Translations under genes and position numbers: made by a program
Assembly: GCF_015831355.1 (NCBI RefSeq)
Contig: NZ_JADWYR010000002.1
Span: 744,001-808,000 of the forward strand
Reading direction: 5' to 3'
Source of the DNA: Panacibacter microcysteis
GTDB lineage: Bacteria > Bacteroidota > Bacteroidia > Chitinophagales > Chitinophagaceae
Length of the DNA: 64,000 nt
Notes under the pieces: model-generated
What the model was told of the DNA's origin: nothing
The model's database searches: none
Seen by the model: only the letters and a program-made list of their open reading frames with translations
Part shown: positions 9,025 to 18,363 of the stretch, one piece after another
Layout of the letters: each line of letters starts with the position of its first letter
How positions within the stretch are numbered: the stretch's first letter is position 1

Positions 9025-11403
9025 ATGTTTACCAGCTTTGTAAAAATTGCGTGGCGTAATCTTACACGCCATAAGGCATTTTCCTTTATCAATATTACAG
9101 GACTTGCACTGGGTATAACCTGCAGTTTACTCATCATGCTTTGGGTGCAGGATGAAAAAAATGTTGATGCATTTCATGCAAACGGCAGCCGTATATACCA
9201 GGTGTATGAACGAAATTTCTATGATGGAAAAGTGGATGCAGGCTACAATACACAGGGGTTGCTGGCAGAAGAGCTGAAACGCGTGGTACCCGGTATTCAA
9301 TATGCCAGCGGCCTGGAATCTGCATCGCCACCAGGCACCGGTAATACCTTTGATGCGGGGAAAGAGATTGGTAAAGCTGCCGGTTTTTTTGCAGGGCCCG
9401 ACTTCTTTACCATGTTTAGCTACCATTTGCTGGCAGGCAATAAAGCAACTGCATTAACAGAACCAGCCTCGGTTGCAATTTCTAAAACAATGGCGGAACA
9501 TTATTTTGGCGATGCGCAACAGGCGATTGGCAATACCATCCGTTTCGATAACAAAGAAGACTTAAAAGTAACTGCAGTGTTTGAAGATGTGCCTGCCAAC
9601 TCATCTGTAAGGTTTGAGTTTTTACGCGCCTGGACAGACTTCGTCAAACAAAATGAATGGGTAAACAACTGGGGCAATACAGATCCTGTAACTTATGTAC
9701 AACTGCGTAAAGATGCCGGTGCAGCAGCAGTTGAAACAACGATCAAAGATTTTATTTACCGCTATACAGAAAAGAACAGCAACTGGCGTGTAGAGCTTGC
9801 GCTGCAACCATACACCGAAAAATACCTGCATGCCACCTTCCAAAATGGATATATAGCCGGTGGCCGTATAGCATATGTAAATGTATTTACGTATGTAGCC
9901 ATTTTTATTCTGCTTATCGCTTGTATCAACTTTATGAACCTTGCAACGGCCCGTTCTGTCAGGCGTGCAAAAGAAGTAGGTTTACGCAAAGTGGTTGGTG
10001 CAAACAAAAGCACGCTCGTGCTGCAGTTTACCGGCGAAGCATTGCTGCTTACAGCGTTTGCCATGTTGCTGGCACTTGTATCTGCAGCGCTGTTGTTACC
10101 TGCGTTCAATGCACTTACGGGAAAAGCGCTTGCATTGCCCGTATCAGAACCGTTGTTCTGGGCAGCCATACTGGTAATGCTTGTGGTAACAGGTGTTGTT
10201 GCGGGCAGCTATCCTGCCTTGTTCCTCTCGTCGTTAAAGCCTGTAAAAGTTTTAAAGGGTTCACTGAAGTTTAGCAATGGCGCAGTACTATTTCGCAAAG
10301 GGCTGGTGGTGTTCCAGTTCACGCTCTCCATTATGCTTATCGTTGGCATGATGGTTATTTACCGGCAAATGAATTATATACAGTCAAAGAATATTGGTTA
10401 CGACAGGGAAAACCTCGTGTACATCCCCATAGAAGGCGACCTTATCAAAAATTACAGCGTATTCAAACAACAGGTACTGCAACTGCCTGGCGTGGCAGAT
10501 GTTTCTAAAATGCGCAATTCGCCAACAGTTATAGAACACCATACCGGAAGCATAGACTGGCAGGGTAAAGAACCGAATGTAACCATTTCATTTGCTGATG
10601 CGGTGGTGGGCTACAATTTTACCAAAACAATGAAACTGCAAATGGCTGCGGGCCGCGATTTTTCGCCCGTCTTTGGTGCAGACTCCACCAGCTATATTTT
10701 AAACGAAACGGCTGTTGAAAAAATGGGCCTGCAAAATCCTGTGGGGCACAAAGTTTCCTGGGGCGGGAGAGCGGGTACGGTAATCGGTGTGCTTAAAGAT
10801 TTTCATTTCAGCAGCATGCATCAAACCATTGAGCCGCTTATTGTAAGGCTCGATGATAACTGGCCCTGGGGTACGATCCTTGTCCGCACAAAAGCCGGCA
10901 ACATCAAAGAAACCATGGCAGGCCTGGAGAAAATATGTAAAGAAGTCAATCCAAAGTTTCCGTTTACTTACCAGTTTTCAGATATTGCATTTGCCGGTCT
11001 TTACAACAGCGAAATAATGGTTAGTAAATTATCTGATTACTTTGCCATACTTGCTGTCATCATCTCATGTCTTGGCCTGTTTGGCCTGGCCACGTTTACC
11101 GCAGCGCAACGCACCAGAGAAATTGGTATAAGAAAAGTCATCGGCGCATCTGTTGCAAACATCATCGCCCTGTTATCAGGTTCTTTCTTAAAACTCATTG
11201 TTGTAGCTATTTGCATCGCGTTTCCGCTATCTTGGTATGTAATGAATAACTGGCTGCAGGGCTTTGCTTATAAAATTTCACTCGACTGGCAAATCTTTGC
11301 CGGCGCTGCATTTGCAACGATTGCAGTGGCGCTTGTTACGGTGAGTTACCAGAGTATAAAAGCCGCAGTGGGCAACCCCGTAAAGAGCCTGAAAACGGAA
11401 TGA
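9025..11403 (+). CDS. FtsX/MacB-type ABC permease 4
   Basis: Full-length permease of 792 residues starting MFTSFVKIAWRNLTRHK. First coupling motif RAKEVGLRKVVG near residue 313, second RTREIGIRKVIGAS near 694, and a slightly divergent tail NPVKSLKTE. TM4 is followed by AGSYPALFLSSLKPVKVLKG, TM5 by FRKGLVVFQF. The second periplasmic domain resembles that of permease 10 (ILNETAVEKMG, VSWGGRAG, GVLKDFHFSSMH), while the region before TM2 (NGYIAGGRIAYV) is closer to permeases 2 and 13. The 387-base spacer after it carries a repeat arm and a GC-rich hairpin but no permease, so the next gene is a lipoprotein. Confidence 0.93.
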   Translation: MFTSFVKIAWRNLTRHKAFSFINITGLALGITCSLLIMLWVQDEKNVDAFHANGSRIYQVYERNFYDGKVDAGYNTQGLLAEELKRVVPGIQYASGLESASPPGTGNTFDAGKEIGKAAGFFAGPDFFTMFSYHLLAGNKATALTEPASVAISKTMAEHYFGDAQQAIGNTIRFDNKEDLKVTAVFEDVPANSSVRFEFLRAWTDFVKQNEWVNNWGNTDPVTYVQLRKDAGAAAVETTIKDFIYRYTEKNSNWRVELALQPYTEKYLHATFQNGYIAGGRIAYVNVFTYVAIFILLIACINFMNLATARSVRRAKEVGLRKVVGANKSTLVLQFTGEALLLTAFAMLLALVSAALLLPAFNALTGKALALPVSEPLFWAAILVMLVVTGVVAGSYPALFLSSLKPVKVLKGSLKFSNGAVLFRKGLVVFQFTLSIMLIVGMMVIYRQMNYIQSKNIGYDRENLVYIPIEGDLIKNYSVFKQQVLQLPGVADVSKMRNSPTVIEHHTGSIDWQGKEPNVTISFADAVVGYNFTKTMKLQMAAGRDFSPVFGADSTSYILNETAVEKMGLQNPVGHKVSWGGRAGTVIGVLKDFHFSSMHQTIEPLIVRLDDNWPWGTILVRTKAGNIKETMAGLEKICKEVNPKFPFTYQFSDIAFAGLYNSEIMVSKLSDYFAILAVIISCLGLFGLATFTAAQRTREIGIRKVIGASVANIIALLSGSFLKLIVVAICIAFPLSWYVMNNWLQGFAYKISLDWQIFAGAAFATIAVALVTVSYQSIKAAVGNPVKSLKTE

Positions 11404-11525
11404 TGCATAGAAAGGTGAAGGGGTGAAAGGTGAACAGGCGGGATCAGTAAAACGTTGAAAGGTATATTAAGCAAGGCTGTTAAGGTTCCGGGCTTTCGTG
11501 TAAAAAGAAATGGGTGAAATACATT

Positions 11526-11600
11526 TTGGTACCCGGCTCCTGTACATGCATGAAGCTTCTGTTGCGTCGCACTCTTGTACTGTAAAACACTATGCAGCAT
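11526..11600 (-). repeat. dispersed repeat, single A arm (locus R5)
   Basis: Minus-strand A arm at 11559-11582 with outer flank GGTACCCGGCTCCTGTACAT. No second arm is found before the next gene. Confidence 0.8.
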
Positions 11601-11735
11601 CGCTCATGGCATGCTAACAGCGCAGCAATAACACCTGCATTGAAAACAAAAATTATTATACCGGTAAACAAGACAACAGCGGCATTTGTTATAAAGAAGT
11701 CTCATAAGTGGAATACACATAATATTCTGCTTAAC

Positions 11736-11757
11736 GGGCCCTTTTTCCAAAGGGCCC
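11736..11757. terminator. GC-rich hairpin GGGCCCTTT/AAAGGGCCC
   Basis: A 9-base-pair stem with a 4-base loop, 33 bases before the lipoprotein ATG at 11791. The 3' side is AT-rich but without a long T run, so it could end upstream transcription or act as a leader hairpin. Confidence 0.5.
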
Positions 11758-11778
11758 TCATAATTATTATTCATTCAA

Positions 11779-11786
11779 TATTTTTG
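11779..11786 (+). promoter_or_regulatory. possible -7 box TATTTTTG
   Basis: Matches the Bacteroidota -7 consensus TAnnTTTG but lies only 4 bases before the ATG at 11791, which would imply a nearly leaderless mRNA. No clear -33 element was recognised. Confidence 0.3.
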
Positions 11787-11790
11787 CCGC

Positions 11791-12291
11791 ATGAACAGGA
11801 ACGTTTTACCATTTTCTTTGCTATGCATAGTTGGCTGCTTTTTGATAAGTGCATGTAATACGCCTGTAGTGTATAAAAAGAAAGACCCCGTAACCGCCGG
11901 CAGCGTAGACTATAAAAAAGAAGACTTGCAAAAAATAAAATGGATTGCCGGAAAGTGGAAAGGTATGGATGGCGATAAACCTTTTTACGAGATATACGAG
12001 TTTGTCAACGACAGCACTATCAAAATTAGCAACTACGAATTGAAAGACGGTTCCACTGACAGTACCAATTCTTATACAGACACTCTTTTCTGGCAGGATG
12101 GTTTATATTTCCTGGGCGCCAATAAAGACTGGGCAACAGGTTTAATAGCAGATTCTGTAATACAGTTACAGCCCAACAGCGACCGTATTCACAACGACAT
12201 AACCTGGCAGCTAAAAGCAGACGGCAGTTGGGATGCCTTGCTTACCTCGCCCAAAGGTGTGAAGATCTACCATATGCAGAAGGCAGATTGA
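11791..12291 (+). CDS. small lipoprotein, DUF6265-like
   Basis: Protein of 166 residues with an SpII signal ending FLISAC (Cys22), so it should be lipid-anchored. The mature part contains WIAGKWKGMDGDKPFYEIYE and later short beta-rich segments ending in a WQLKADGSWDA segment. This start (an Ile-Ala-Gly-x-Trp strand followed by an antiparallel barrel) recalls the DUF6265/lipocalin-like beta-barrel proteins of Bacteroidota, whose function is not known. It ends tail to tail, 14 bases from the DUF1801 gene on the other strand. It interrupts the permease array between copies 4 and 5; whether it belongs functionally is unclear. Confidence 0.75.
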   Translation: MNRNVLPFSLLCIVGCFLISACNTPVVYKKKDPVTAGSVDYKKEDLQKIKWIAGKWKGMDGDKPFYEIYEFVNDSTIKISNYELKDGSTDSTNSYTDTLFWQDGLYFLGANKDWATGLIADSVIQLQPNSDRIHNDITWQLKADGSWDALLTSPKGVKIYHMQKAD

Positions 12292-12305
12292 GGAATATAA
12301 ACAGG

Positions 12306-12761
12306 CTACTTTTTATAATTCTTTTCGTACATGTCTATCCATTCCTGCACGGTCATTTTTGCAGCCAGCTCACCAATAAGATCAACAGGAATAAGTTCAG
12401 GTTTTTTAAACCGCACACAGCTTTTGCCCATATCCAGTTTTCCTTTTACACGTTTTCCATATTCATCGGTAAACCAGTTCAGCAGTGCGGGGCTCGCATA
12501 CATGCCCATATGGTAAATAGCGATAAAGTTTTTCTGGGAAGCAATATTCATAAAAGGTAAAGGATCTTTTGTATTGCAATGGTAGCCCGCCGGGTAAAGT
12601 TCGTGCGGAACAACATAACCGATCATACCGTAACTCATGGTTTCTTTAAAACCTTTTGGCAGGCGCTTTTTTATGGTTTTGCGCAGTGCTTCTATGGCCT
12701 GCCTGCGGTCTTCGGGTATTTCTGATACGTATGCATCAACAGTTGTTGCGTTTGATTGCAT
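12306..12761 (-). CDS. DUF1801 (YdhG-like) domain protein
   Basis: Cytosolic protein of 151 residues from the ATG at 12761; the longer frame to 12833 adds an unlikely N-terminus and the ATG at 12761 follows an A-rich stretch. The sequence TVDAYVSEIPEDRRQAIEAL at the start and the ETMSYGMIGY and NFIAIYHMG segments are typical of the DUF1801 family, which includes YdhG of Bacillus, a frataxin-like fold sometimes proposed to act in iron handling. No catalytic residues can be named. The gene is the only minus-strand gene in the permease half of the window and is flanked on its upstream side by a repeat copy. Confidence 0.85.
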   Translation of the reverse strand: MQSNATTVDAYVSEIPEDRRQAIEALRKTIKKRLPKGFKETMSYGMIGYVVPHELYPAGYHCNTKDPLPFMNIASQKNFIAIYHMGMYASPALLNWFTDEYGKRVKGKLDMGKSCVRFKKPELIPVDLIGELAAKMTVQEWIDMYEKNYKK

Positions 12762-13070
12762 GATAATGCCTTTTTTTTGAATGAGGAGTTGTGTAAACTT
12801 ACACGATTCATAACAAAAGTAGTAAAACACCAAAAGGTTTTACCATACTGCTGTTGCTTTTGCCTCGTGATTGGGGCAAGGTGTATCAAACCAAAACAGT
12901 GATTGTATCAAAACCGAACACCTGTATCTTAAAGTGTGTATCAATTAACTGATAATCAGTAAATTATATCGTGGCACCAATTTTTGTTTTTAAATTGTAC
13001 TGTGCCGGAAATGGTTTTAAGCACAGCATGACCAAACCGGGTGCTGAAGCTGAAGAATGAACAGGAAGAT

Positions 13071-13120
13071 GCAGTGTGCGACGCAACAGGTGATGAGTAA
13101 TATTACAAATGCCGGGTACC
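13071..13120 (+). repeat. dispersed repeat, degenerate A arm (locus R6)
   Basis: Plus-strand arm GTGTGCGACGCAACAGGTGA at 13075-13094 with the outer end GCCGGGTACC at 13111-13120. It lies 17 bases before the ATG of permease 5. Confidence 0.7.
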
Positions 13121-13136
13121 AAAAAAACTTCTATGT

Positions 13137-15566
13137 ATGTTTAGAAACTATTTTAAAACTGCTGTACGAAATCTCTGGCGCAACAGGCAGTTTTCTATCA
13201 TCAATGTTGCAGGGCTAACGCTGGGCCTCGCTGTTTTTCTTTTTATAATGCAATATGTGGCAGCAGAGTGGAGCGCCAACAGGTACAACAAAAATTACGA
13301 TGTTTTATACAGGGTAAATTACCATCATAAAGCAGGCCCGGTAGATTACTACAACGCACCAGGTCTTGCACCGCTGGCAAAAAGGCAAATACCCGAAATT
13401 GATAATTATGTAAGGATTGCAGATGGTATAGCTGCCGGTGTTGTTACTTACACTGCGCAGGATAACAAAGACAATAAGGTATTCAGGGAGCCTAATATGA
13501 TGTACGTGGATGGAAGTTTCCTGGATGTGTTCTCATTTCCGCTTATTGCAGGCAGTACATCTTTATGGGAACCAAACAGTATAGCACTGAGCGAAGAAAT
13601 GAACAGTAAACTGTTTGGTACAACACGGAGTATTGGCAAAACTGTAACCATAAGCAACCAGTTTGGTAATACACTGTATACAGTAAAAGCTGTATATAGC
13701 AACCCGCAGGAAAGTGATATAAAATCTGAAGCCCTGCTTTCATTACAAACACTTGAGAGCGCCGCCAATCGTGATGGTAATGACTGGGCAGACCCTAACG
13801 GCGTTCAATCTTCCTTTACCAACATCTACATTAAACTGAAAAGCGGCGCAGACCCCGCTAAAGTGGAACGGAGTATTACAGCGTTTGTAAACAGTGCCGA
13901 TGCGCAAACAAAAGGCGATGACATTGTTTTACAGCCATTCAGTGCATTGCATCTTGCTCCTTCACTGGATTATCCTTATCAAACTTTTGGTAACCTTTTA
14001 ATGGTGCTTGTTTTTGCCGGTGTAAGCTTACTGATACTGGTAATTGCGTGGGTTAACTACATTAACCTGTCTACAGCCCAGGCGCTTAACCGCGCCAAAG
14101 AAGTAGGTGTAAGAAAAGTGCTGGGTGCAAGCCGCAAACAACTGGTATTTCAATACCTCGCAGAAACATTTATTCTTACATTGATCAGTGCTGTAATTGC
14201 TATATGCCTGGTGAGTATTTTTCAACAGCCCTACAACGATTTTGTAGGAAAATCTTTAAGCCTGTCGGTGCTGAACAATACATGGTTTTGGCTGGGAGGT
14301 ATTGCGCTCATTGTAGCTGGTACGCTATTGGCCGGCAGCTACGTTGCGTTTACATTAACATCCTATAAACCGATCAACACTATACGTGGTAAGGTGGAAA
14401 AGGTGAACAACGGGTTATCATTACGCAAAGGCCTGGTAATTTTCCAGTTTACTGTATCGATCATATTCATCATTTCTACTGCTATCCTTTACAAACAACT
14501 GCGGTATATGCAAACAGAAAAACTGGGAATGAACCTTGACCAGTTATTGGTGATACAGGGGCCCACCGTTTCCAGCGAGGACCAGGCAGAAAAAAATGTA
14601 TCGTTCAAAAATGCATTGTCGCAATTGTCTTTTGTAAAAAAACAGTCAGCCAGCAACAATGTGCCCGGCATAGGTTATAATTTTTCGACAGAAGGTATAA
14701 CAAGGCTGAATAATCCGCAGAAAGACGACGAAAAAAAATCTTACTCCATGTTTATCTGCGACCAGAATTTTTTTGATACCTGGGGCATCGGGTTTTTGCA
14801 GGGAAGAACTTTTAAGAAAGAAGAGGCGGAGCGTAGCTGGAACAATGTAAAGAGTGTAATCATAAATGAAAAAGCCGCACAGCAGTTTGGTTTTGATACA
14901 AAGCAAAACATCATTGGCCAGAAAATAAACTGGGGCGAGCCCTACGAAATTGTAGGAGTGGTAAAAGACTATCACCATCTTTCACTGAGAGAACCCATCC
15001 GGCCAACGATCTACCTGGGGTCCGTCTCGTATAGTTTCTTTACCGTACAAACAGACGAAAGAAATATGCAGTCGAAGATTGAAACAATCAAACAGCTTTA
15101 TAACAGTACATTTCCGGGTAATCCATTTGAATACTTTTTTGCAGATGATAAATATGACCAGCAATATTTTGCTGAGCAAAAGCTGGGAAATGTATTTATT
15201 ACAGCGGCAGTTATTGCCATCTTCATTGCCTGTCTTGGATTGTTCGGTCTTGCTGCGTTTTCTGCGCGTCAGCGTGTAAAAGAGATCGGTATAAGAAAGG
15301 TGCTGGGTGCCAGTGTAACCAACATTGCCGCTTTACTTTCCAAAGATTTTATCAAACTGGTTATGGTGGCCATTATTGTTGCTTCTCCGCTTGCATGGTG
15401 GGCCATGAGCAAATGGCTGCAGGATTTTGCTTACCGCACTGCCATAGACTGGTGGATATTCCTCGTTGCAGGCATCATCGCAATAGCTATTGCGTTGCTT
15501 ACCGTAAGCCTGCAGGCGGTAAAGGCTGCCATGAGCAATCCCATAAAAAATCTACGCACCGAATGA
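13137..15566 (+). CDS. FtsX/MacB-type ABC permease 5
   Basis: Full-length permease of 809 residues, the longest intact one, starting MFRNYFKTAVRNLWRNR. Predicted segments: TM1 20-42, periplasmic domain 1 about 45-285, TM2 290-315 (VIAWVNYINLSTAQA), TM3 340-370, TM4 385-412, TM5 430-455, periplasmic domain 2 about 460-680, TM6-TM8 from 690. First coupling motif RAKEVGVRKVLG near 318, second RVKEIGIRKVLGAS near 711, with Val for the usual Thr. The tail is NPIKNLRTE. It is the partner of permease 3 by motif sharing (WVNYIN, FPGNPFEYFFADD). A terminator-like hairpin follows within the 96-base spacer before permease 6. Confidence 0.93.
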   Translation: MFRNYFKTAVRNLWRNRQFSIINVAGLTLGLAVFLFIMQYVAAEWSANRYNKNYDVLYRVNYHHKAGPVDYYNAPGLAPLAKRQIPEIDNYVRIADGIAAGVVTYTAQDNKDNKVFREPNMMYVDGSFLDVFSFPLIAGSTSLWEPNSIALSEEMNSKLFGTTRSIGKTVTISNQFGNTLYTVKAVYSNPQESDIKSEALLSLQTLESAANRDGNDWADPNGVQSSFTNIYIKLKSGADPAKVERSITAFVNSADAQTKGDDIVLQPFSALHLAPSLDYPYQTFGNLLMVLVFAGVSLLILVIAWVNYINLSTAQALNRAKEVGVRKVLGASRKQLVFQYLAETFILTLISAVIAICLVSIFQQPYNDFVGKSLSLSVLNNTWFWLGGIALIVAGTLLAGSYVAFTLTSYKPINTIRGKVEKVNNGLSLRKGLVIFQFTVSIIFIISTAILYKQLRYMQTEKLGMNLDQLLVIQGPTVSSEDQAEKNVSFKNALSQLSFVKKQSASNNVPGIGYNFSTEGITRLNNPQKDDEKKSYSMFICDQNFFDTWGIGFLQGRTFKKEEAERSWNNVKSVIINEKAAQQFGFDTKQNIIGQKINWGEPYEIVGVVKDYHHLSLREPIRPTIYLGSVSYSFFTVQTDERNMQSKIETIKQLYNSTFPGNPFEYFFADDKYDQQYFAEQKLGNVFITAAVIAIFIACLGLFGLAAFSARQRVKEIGIRKVLGASVTNIAALLSKDFIKLVMVAIIVASPLAWWAMSKWLQDFAYRTAIDWWIFLVAGIIAIAIALLTVSLQAVKAAMSNPIKNLRTE

Positions 15567-15594
15567 TGCCGTGGCTTATATAAAAACATAAACA

Positions 15595-15624
15595 CCTGGC
15601 GGTAATAGAACCGCCGGGCTTTAT
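15595..15624 (+). terminator. hairpin terminator after permease 5
   Basis: Stem CCTGGCGGT pairs with ACCGCCGGG (one G-T pair) around a short loop, followed by CTTTATTAAT. It ends 39 bases before the next ATG, suggesting permeases 5 and 6 are at least partly separate transcription units. Confidence 0.55.
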
Positions 15625-15662
15625 TAATAAATAATATTAACTACCATTTCATACCGCTTACT

Positions 15663-18065
15663 ATGTTCAAAAATTACCTCAACATTGCTTTCAGGAACCT
15701 TGCACGGCACAAGGTGTACTCCTTAATAAACATTGCAGGCTTAAGCATCGGGCTTGCCTGTTCTATGCTGATCATATTGTACGTAAAGGATGAAGTGAGC
15801 TATGACCAGTTCCACAGTAATGTCAATCACATTTACCGCATCGTAAGCAGGAACGAGCGAAACGGGGAAGAGCGATATAACAGTAATACCGGTCATCTGC
15901 AGGGTCCTCGTTTTAAGCAAAACGTACCGGGGCTGGAAACCTTCGTAAGGGTACAGTCGGGCATGGAAGATGTAAAGCTGGGGAATGAAATTCAATCTCA
16001 GTCTTTGTTGTTTGTAGACTCGTCTTTTTTCTCCGTATTCAGTTTTCCGCTGGTAGAAGGCAACCCCAAAACATGTTTAACAGAACCGCACTCAATCGTG
16101 TTGTCTGAAGACGAAGCTAAAAAGCAGTTTGGCAACACCAGCGCATTGGGCAAAACAGTAATGGTAAAAGAAGATTCCACATTTGTGCCTTATAAAGTAA
16201 CCGCCGTTTCGGAAAGATGCCCGCAGAATTCTTCGATCAAGTTTGATGTATTGTTACCCTTCCGGTCAAATGAGGCAGATGCTGCAAACAATGATAACTG
16301 GTATAGTTACTTCCTCAACACGTTTGTTACGGTTAACCCGGGTTCAAATGTTGAGGCCGTGGAAAAGCAGATACAAAAATTCTATATCAAAGATGCGTCT
16401 GCAACATTTACTGCCTTGAATTTAAAATATGGCGGCCCGCCGGATGCAAAGATGGAAACATATTTCCTGCAGCCTTTTACAGACATGCACCTGAATACAC
16501 AATTGCCTGCGCAGAATGGTTTAAGTAACCAAAGTAATCCTGTGTATTCTTATATTTTGTCAGGCATTGCCTTATTCATCCTGCTTATTGCATGTATCAA
16601 CTTTGTTAACCTTACTGTTGCACGTTCTGTAAAAAGGGCGAAGGAAATAGGTATAAGAAAAGTAGTGGGCGGCGACAGGCGCCAACTGATTACACAGTTC
16701 CTGGGCGAATCGTTTGTACTTTGTTTCCTGGCTTTTGTTATGGCGATAGTGCTGGCCATAATTGTACTGCCCGTATTCAACGACCTGGCCAATAAAAAAC
16801 TGGCGTTTTCTTACCTGGCCGATGCCAGGCTGGTAGTTGGTTATATTGCTTTGTTTGCAGTTACATCTTTGCTGGCAGGGTTTTATCCTGCGCTGGTATT
16901 ATCAGGGTATAAACCTGTTGAAACATTGTATAGCAAGTTTACGCTGCGCGGCAAGAATTACCTGCAGAAGTCGTTGGTGGTTTTGCAGTTTGCGCTGGCA
17001 TCTTTTCTGATCATTGCCACATTCACCGTTTATTCGCAGTTTGATTTTTTAACACATACAGACCTTGGCTACGATAATACCAATATTGTAAAACTCCAGG
17101 TAAACAATCTTTCGCACCAGAAAGCTGCTTTGTTTAAATCAGAGTTGCTTAAAAATGCCAATATTGTGGATGCTGCTGCAAAAAACGGAGGCTCCTGGTT
17201 TACGGGTGCAAAAATTGCAAATGATTCATCCATACAGTTTGCGTACGAAACGATTGATGAGCATTATCTGCCAATGCTTAAAATACCGATCGTCCAAGGC
17301 CGTAATTTTTCAAAAGATTATCCGTCAGATTCTATATCATCAATTTTGGTCAATGAAGCATTTGTAAAAAAAGCCGGCTGGAAGAACCCAATTGGTGAAA
17401 CAGTGAACTTTTTTTATAACAATAATGAAATCTACCGCGTAATAGGTGTGGTAAAAGATTATCATTATGCTGCGTTGAATGATACGAAGATCGAGCCGCA
17501 GGTGTTTACCATGAAAAACAGCAACGATTACGGGCAGGTAGAAGTAAAGATCAAACCGCACACTGCCACCGAAGCGCTGAAGTTCCTGCAATCAACCTTC
17601 CGGCAGTTTTTCCCTATGAGCCCTTACCAGTATGTATTTAAAGATGAAGAATATTTAAAAAGCTACGAGGCAGAAGAAAAATGGAAACAGATCATTTTGT
17701 TTGGCGCGGTACTCACCATCTTCATCTCATGTATCGGTTTGTTTGGTTTATCAGTTCTTTCTGCAGAAAAACGCACCAAAGAAATTGGCATCAGAAAGGT
17801 GCTGGGCGCTTCTGTACAGAGTATTGTTACCGCTTTATCAAAAGACTTTCTTATACTCGTGCTCATTGCATTGATCATCGCTGTGCCGTTTGCATGGATT
17901 GCCACAAACAAGTGGCTGGAAAAATATCCTTACCGTATTTCATTAAGCTGGGAACTCTTTGCAGCCTCGGGTTTAATGGTTATCTGCGTGGCATTGTTCA
18001 CCATTAGTTTCCAGTCAGTCAAGGCAGCCATGTCAAACCCTGTAAAGAGTTTAAGAACAGAGTAG
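15663..18065 (+). CDS. FtsX/MacB-type ABC permease 6
   Basis: Full-length permease of 800 residues starting MFKNYLNIAFRNLARHK. First coupling motif RAKEIGIRKVVG near residue 324, second RTKEIGIRKVLGAS near 702, tail NPVKSLRTE. It differs from most copies by an insertion-like stretch before TM2 (AQNGLSNQSNPVYSYILSG) and by ACINFVNLTVARS in TM2; the frameshifted permease 11 has the same layout (VVNTGNPLTSYMFMG). After TM4 it has SGYKPVETLYSKF where most copies have FKP..VLKG. The second periplasmic domain has YLPMLKIPIVQGRNFSKDYP, again closest to permease 11. So 6 and 11 form one subgroup, five genes apart. Confidence 0.93.
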   Translation: MFKNYLNIAFRNLARHKVYSLINIAGLSIGLACSMLIILYVKDEVSYDQFHSNVNHIYRIVSRNERNGEERYNSNTGHLQGPRFKQNVPGLETFVRVQSGMEDVKLGNEIQSQSLLFVDSSFFSVFSFPLVEGNPKTCLTEPHSIVLSEDEAKKQFGNTSALGKTVMVKEDSTFVPYKVTAVSERCPQNSSIKFDVLLPFRSNEADAANNDNWYSYFLNTFVTVNPGSNVEAVEKQIQKFYIKDASATFTALNLKYGGPPDAKMETYFLQPFTDMHLNTQLPAQNGLSNQSNPVYSYILSGIALFILLIACINFVNLTVARSVKRAKEIGIRKVVGGDRRQLITQFLGESFVLCFLAFVMAIVLAIIVLPVFNDLANKKLAFSYLADARLVVGYIALFAVTSLLAGFYPALVLSGYKPVETLYSKFTLRGKNYLQKSLVVLQFALASFLIIATFTVYSQFDFLTHTDLGYDNTNIVKLQVNNLSHQKAALFKSELLKNANIVDAAAKNGGSWFTGAKIANDSSIQFAYETIDEHYLPMLKIPIVQGRNFSKDYPSDSISSILVNEAFVKKAGWKNPIGETVNFFYNNNEIYRVIGVVKDYHYAALNDTKIEPQVFTMKNSNDYGQVEVKIKPHTATEALKFLQSTFRQFFPMSPYQYVFKDEEYLKSYEAEEKWKQIILFGAVLTIFISCIGLFGLSVLSAEKRTKEIGIRKVLGASVQSIVTALSKDFLILVLIALIIAVPFAWIATNKWLEKYPYRISLSWELFAASGLMVICVALFTISFQSVKAAMSNPVKSLRTE

Positions 18066-18095
18066 TGAACGGTAAATGGTGAAAAGTGAAGCATT

Positions 18096-18311
18096 ATGTA
18101 CCGGGCACCCGTACAAGCATGAAGCATCGTTGCGTCGCACTCTTGTACTGTTGCACCTATACTGTACAGGTGCGAAGACCAAAGCGAAATTTGCACCTTG
18201 TTGTTGTGTAAGTGAACAAGACCTGCACCTGGAGTTGCTGCTCAATGTTCCCAAAGTACAAGTGAGTGACACAACAGGCGATGACCAAAGATCTGATAGC
18301 TGGTTTCAAAC
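18096..18311. repeat. dispersed repeat, complete A/B inverted pair (locus R7)
   Basis: Left arm 18127-18150 is type A (minus), right arm 18256-18280 is type B (plus). The left outer flank is TGTACCGGGCACCCGTACAA, the right flank GCGATGACCAAAGATCTGAT. The body carries GGTGCGAAGACCAAAGCG. It spans most of the 298-base spacer before permease 7. Confidence 0.85.
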
Positions 18312-18363
18312 ATAAAAGATCATAACCTTAACCAAAAAGTTATCATCAAAAAAAATTACTATC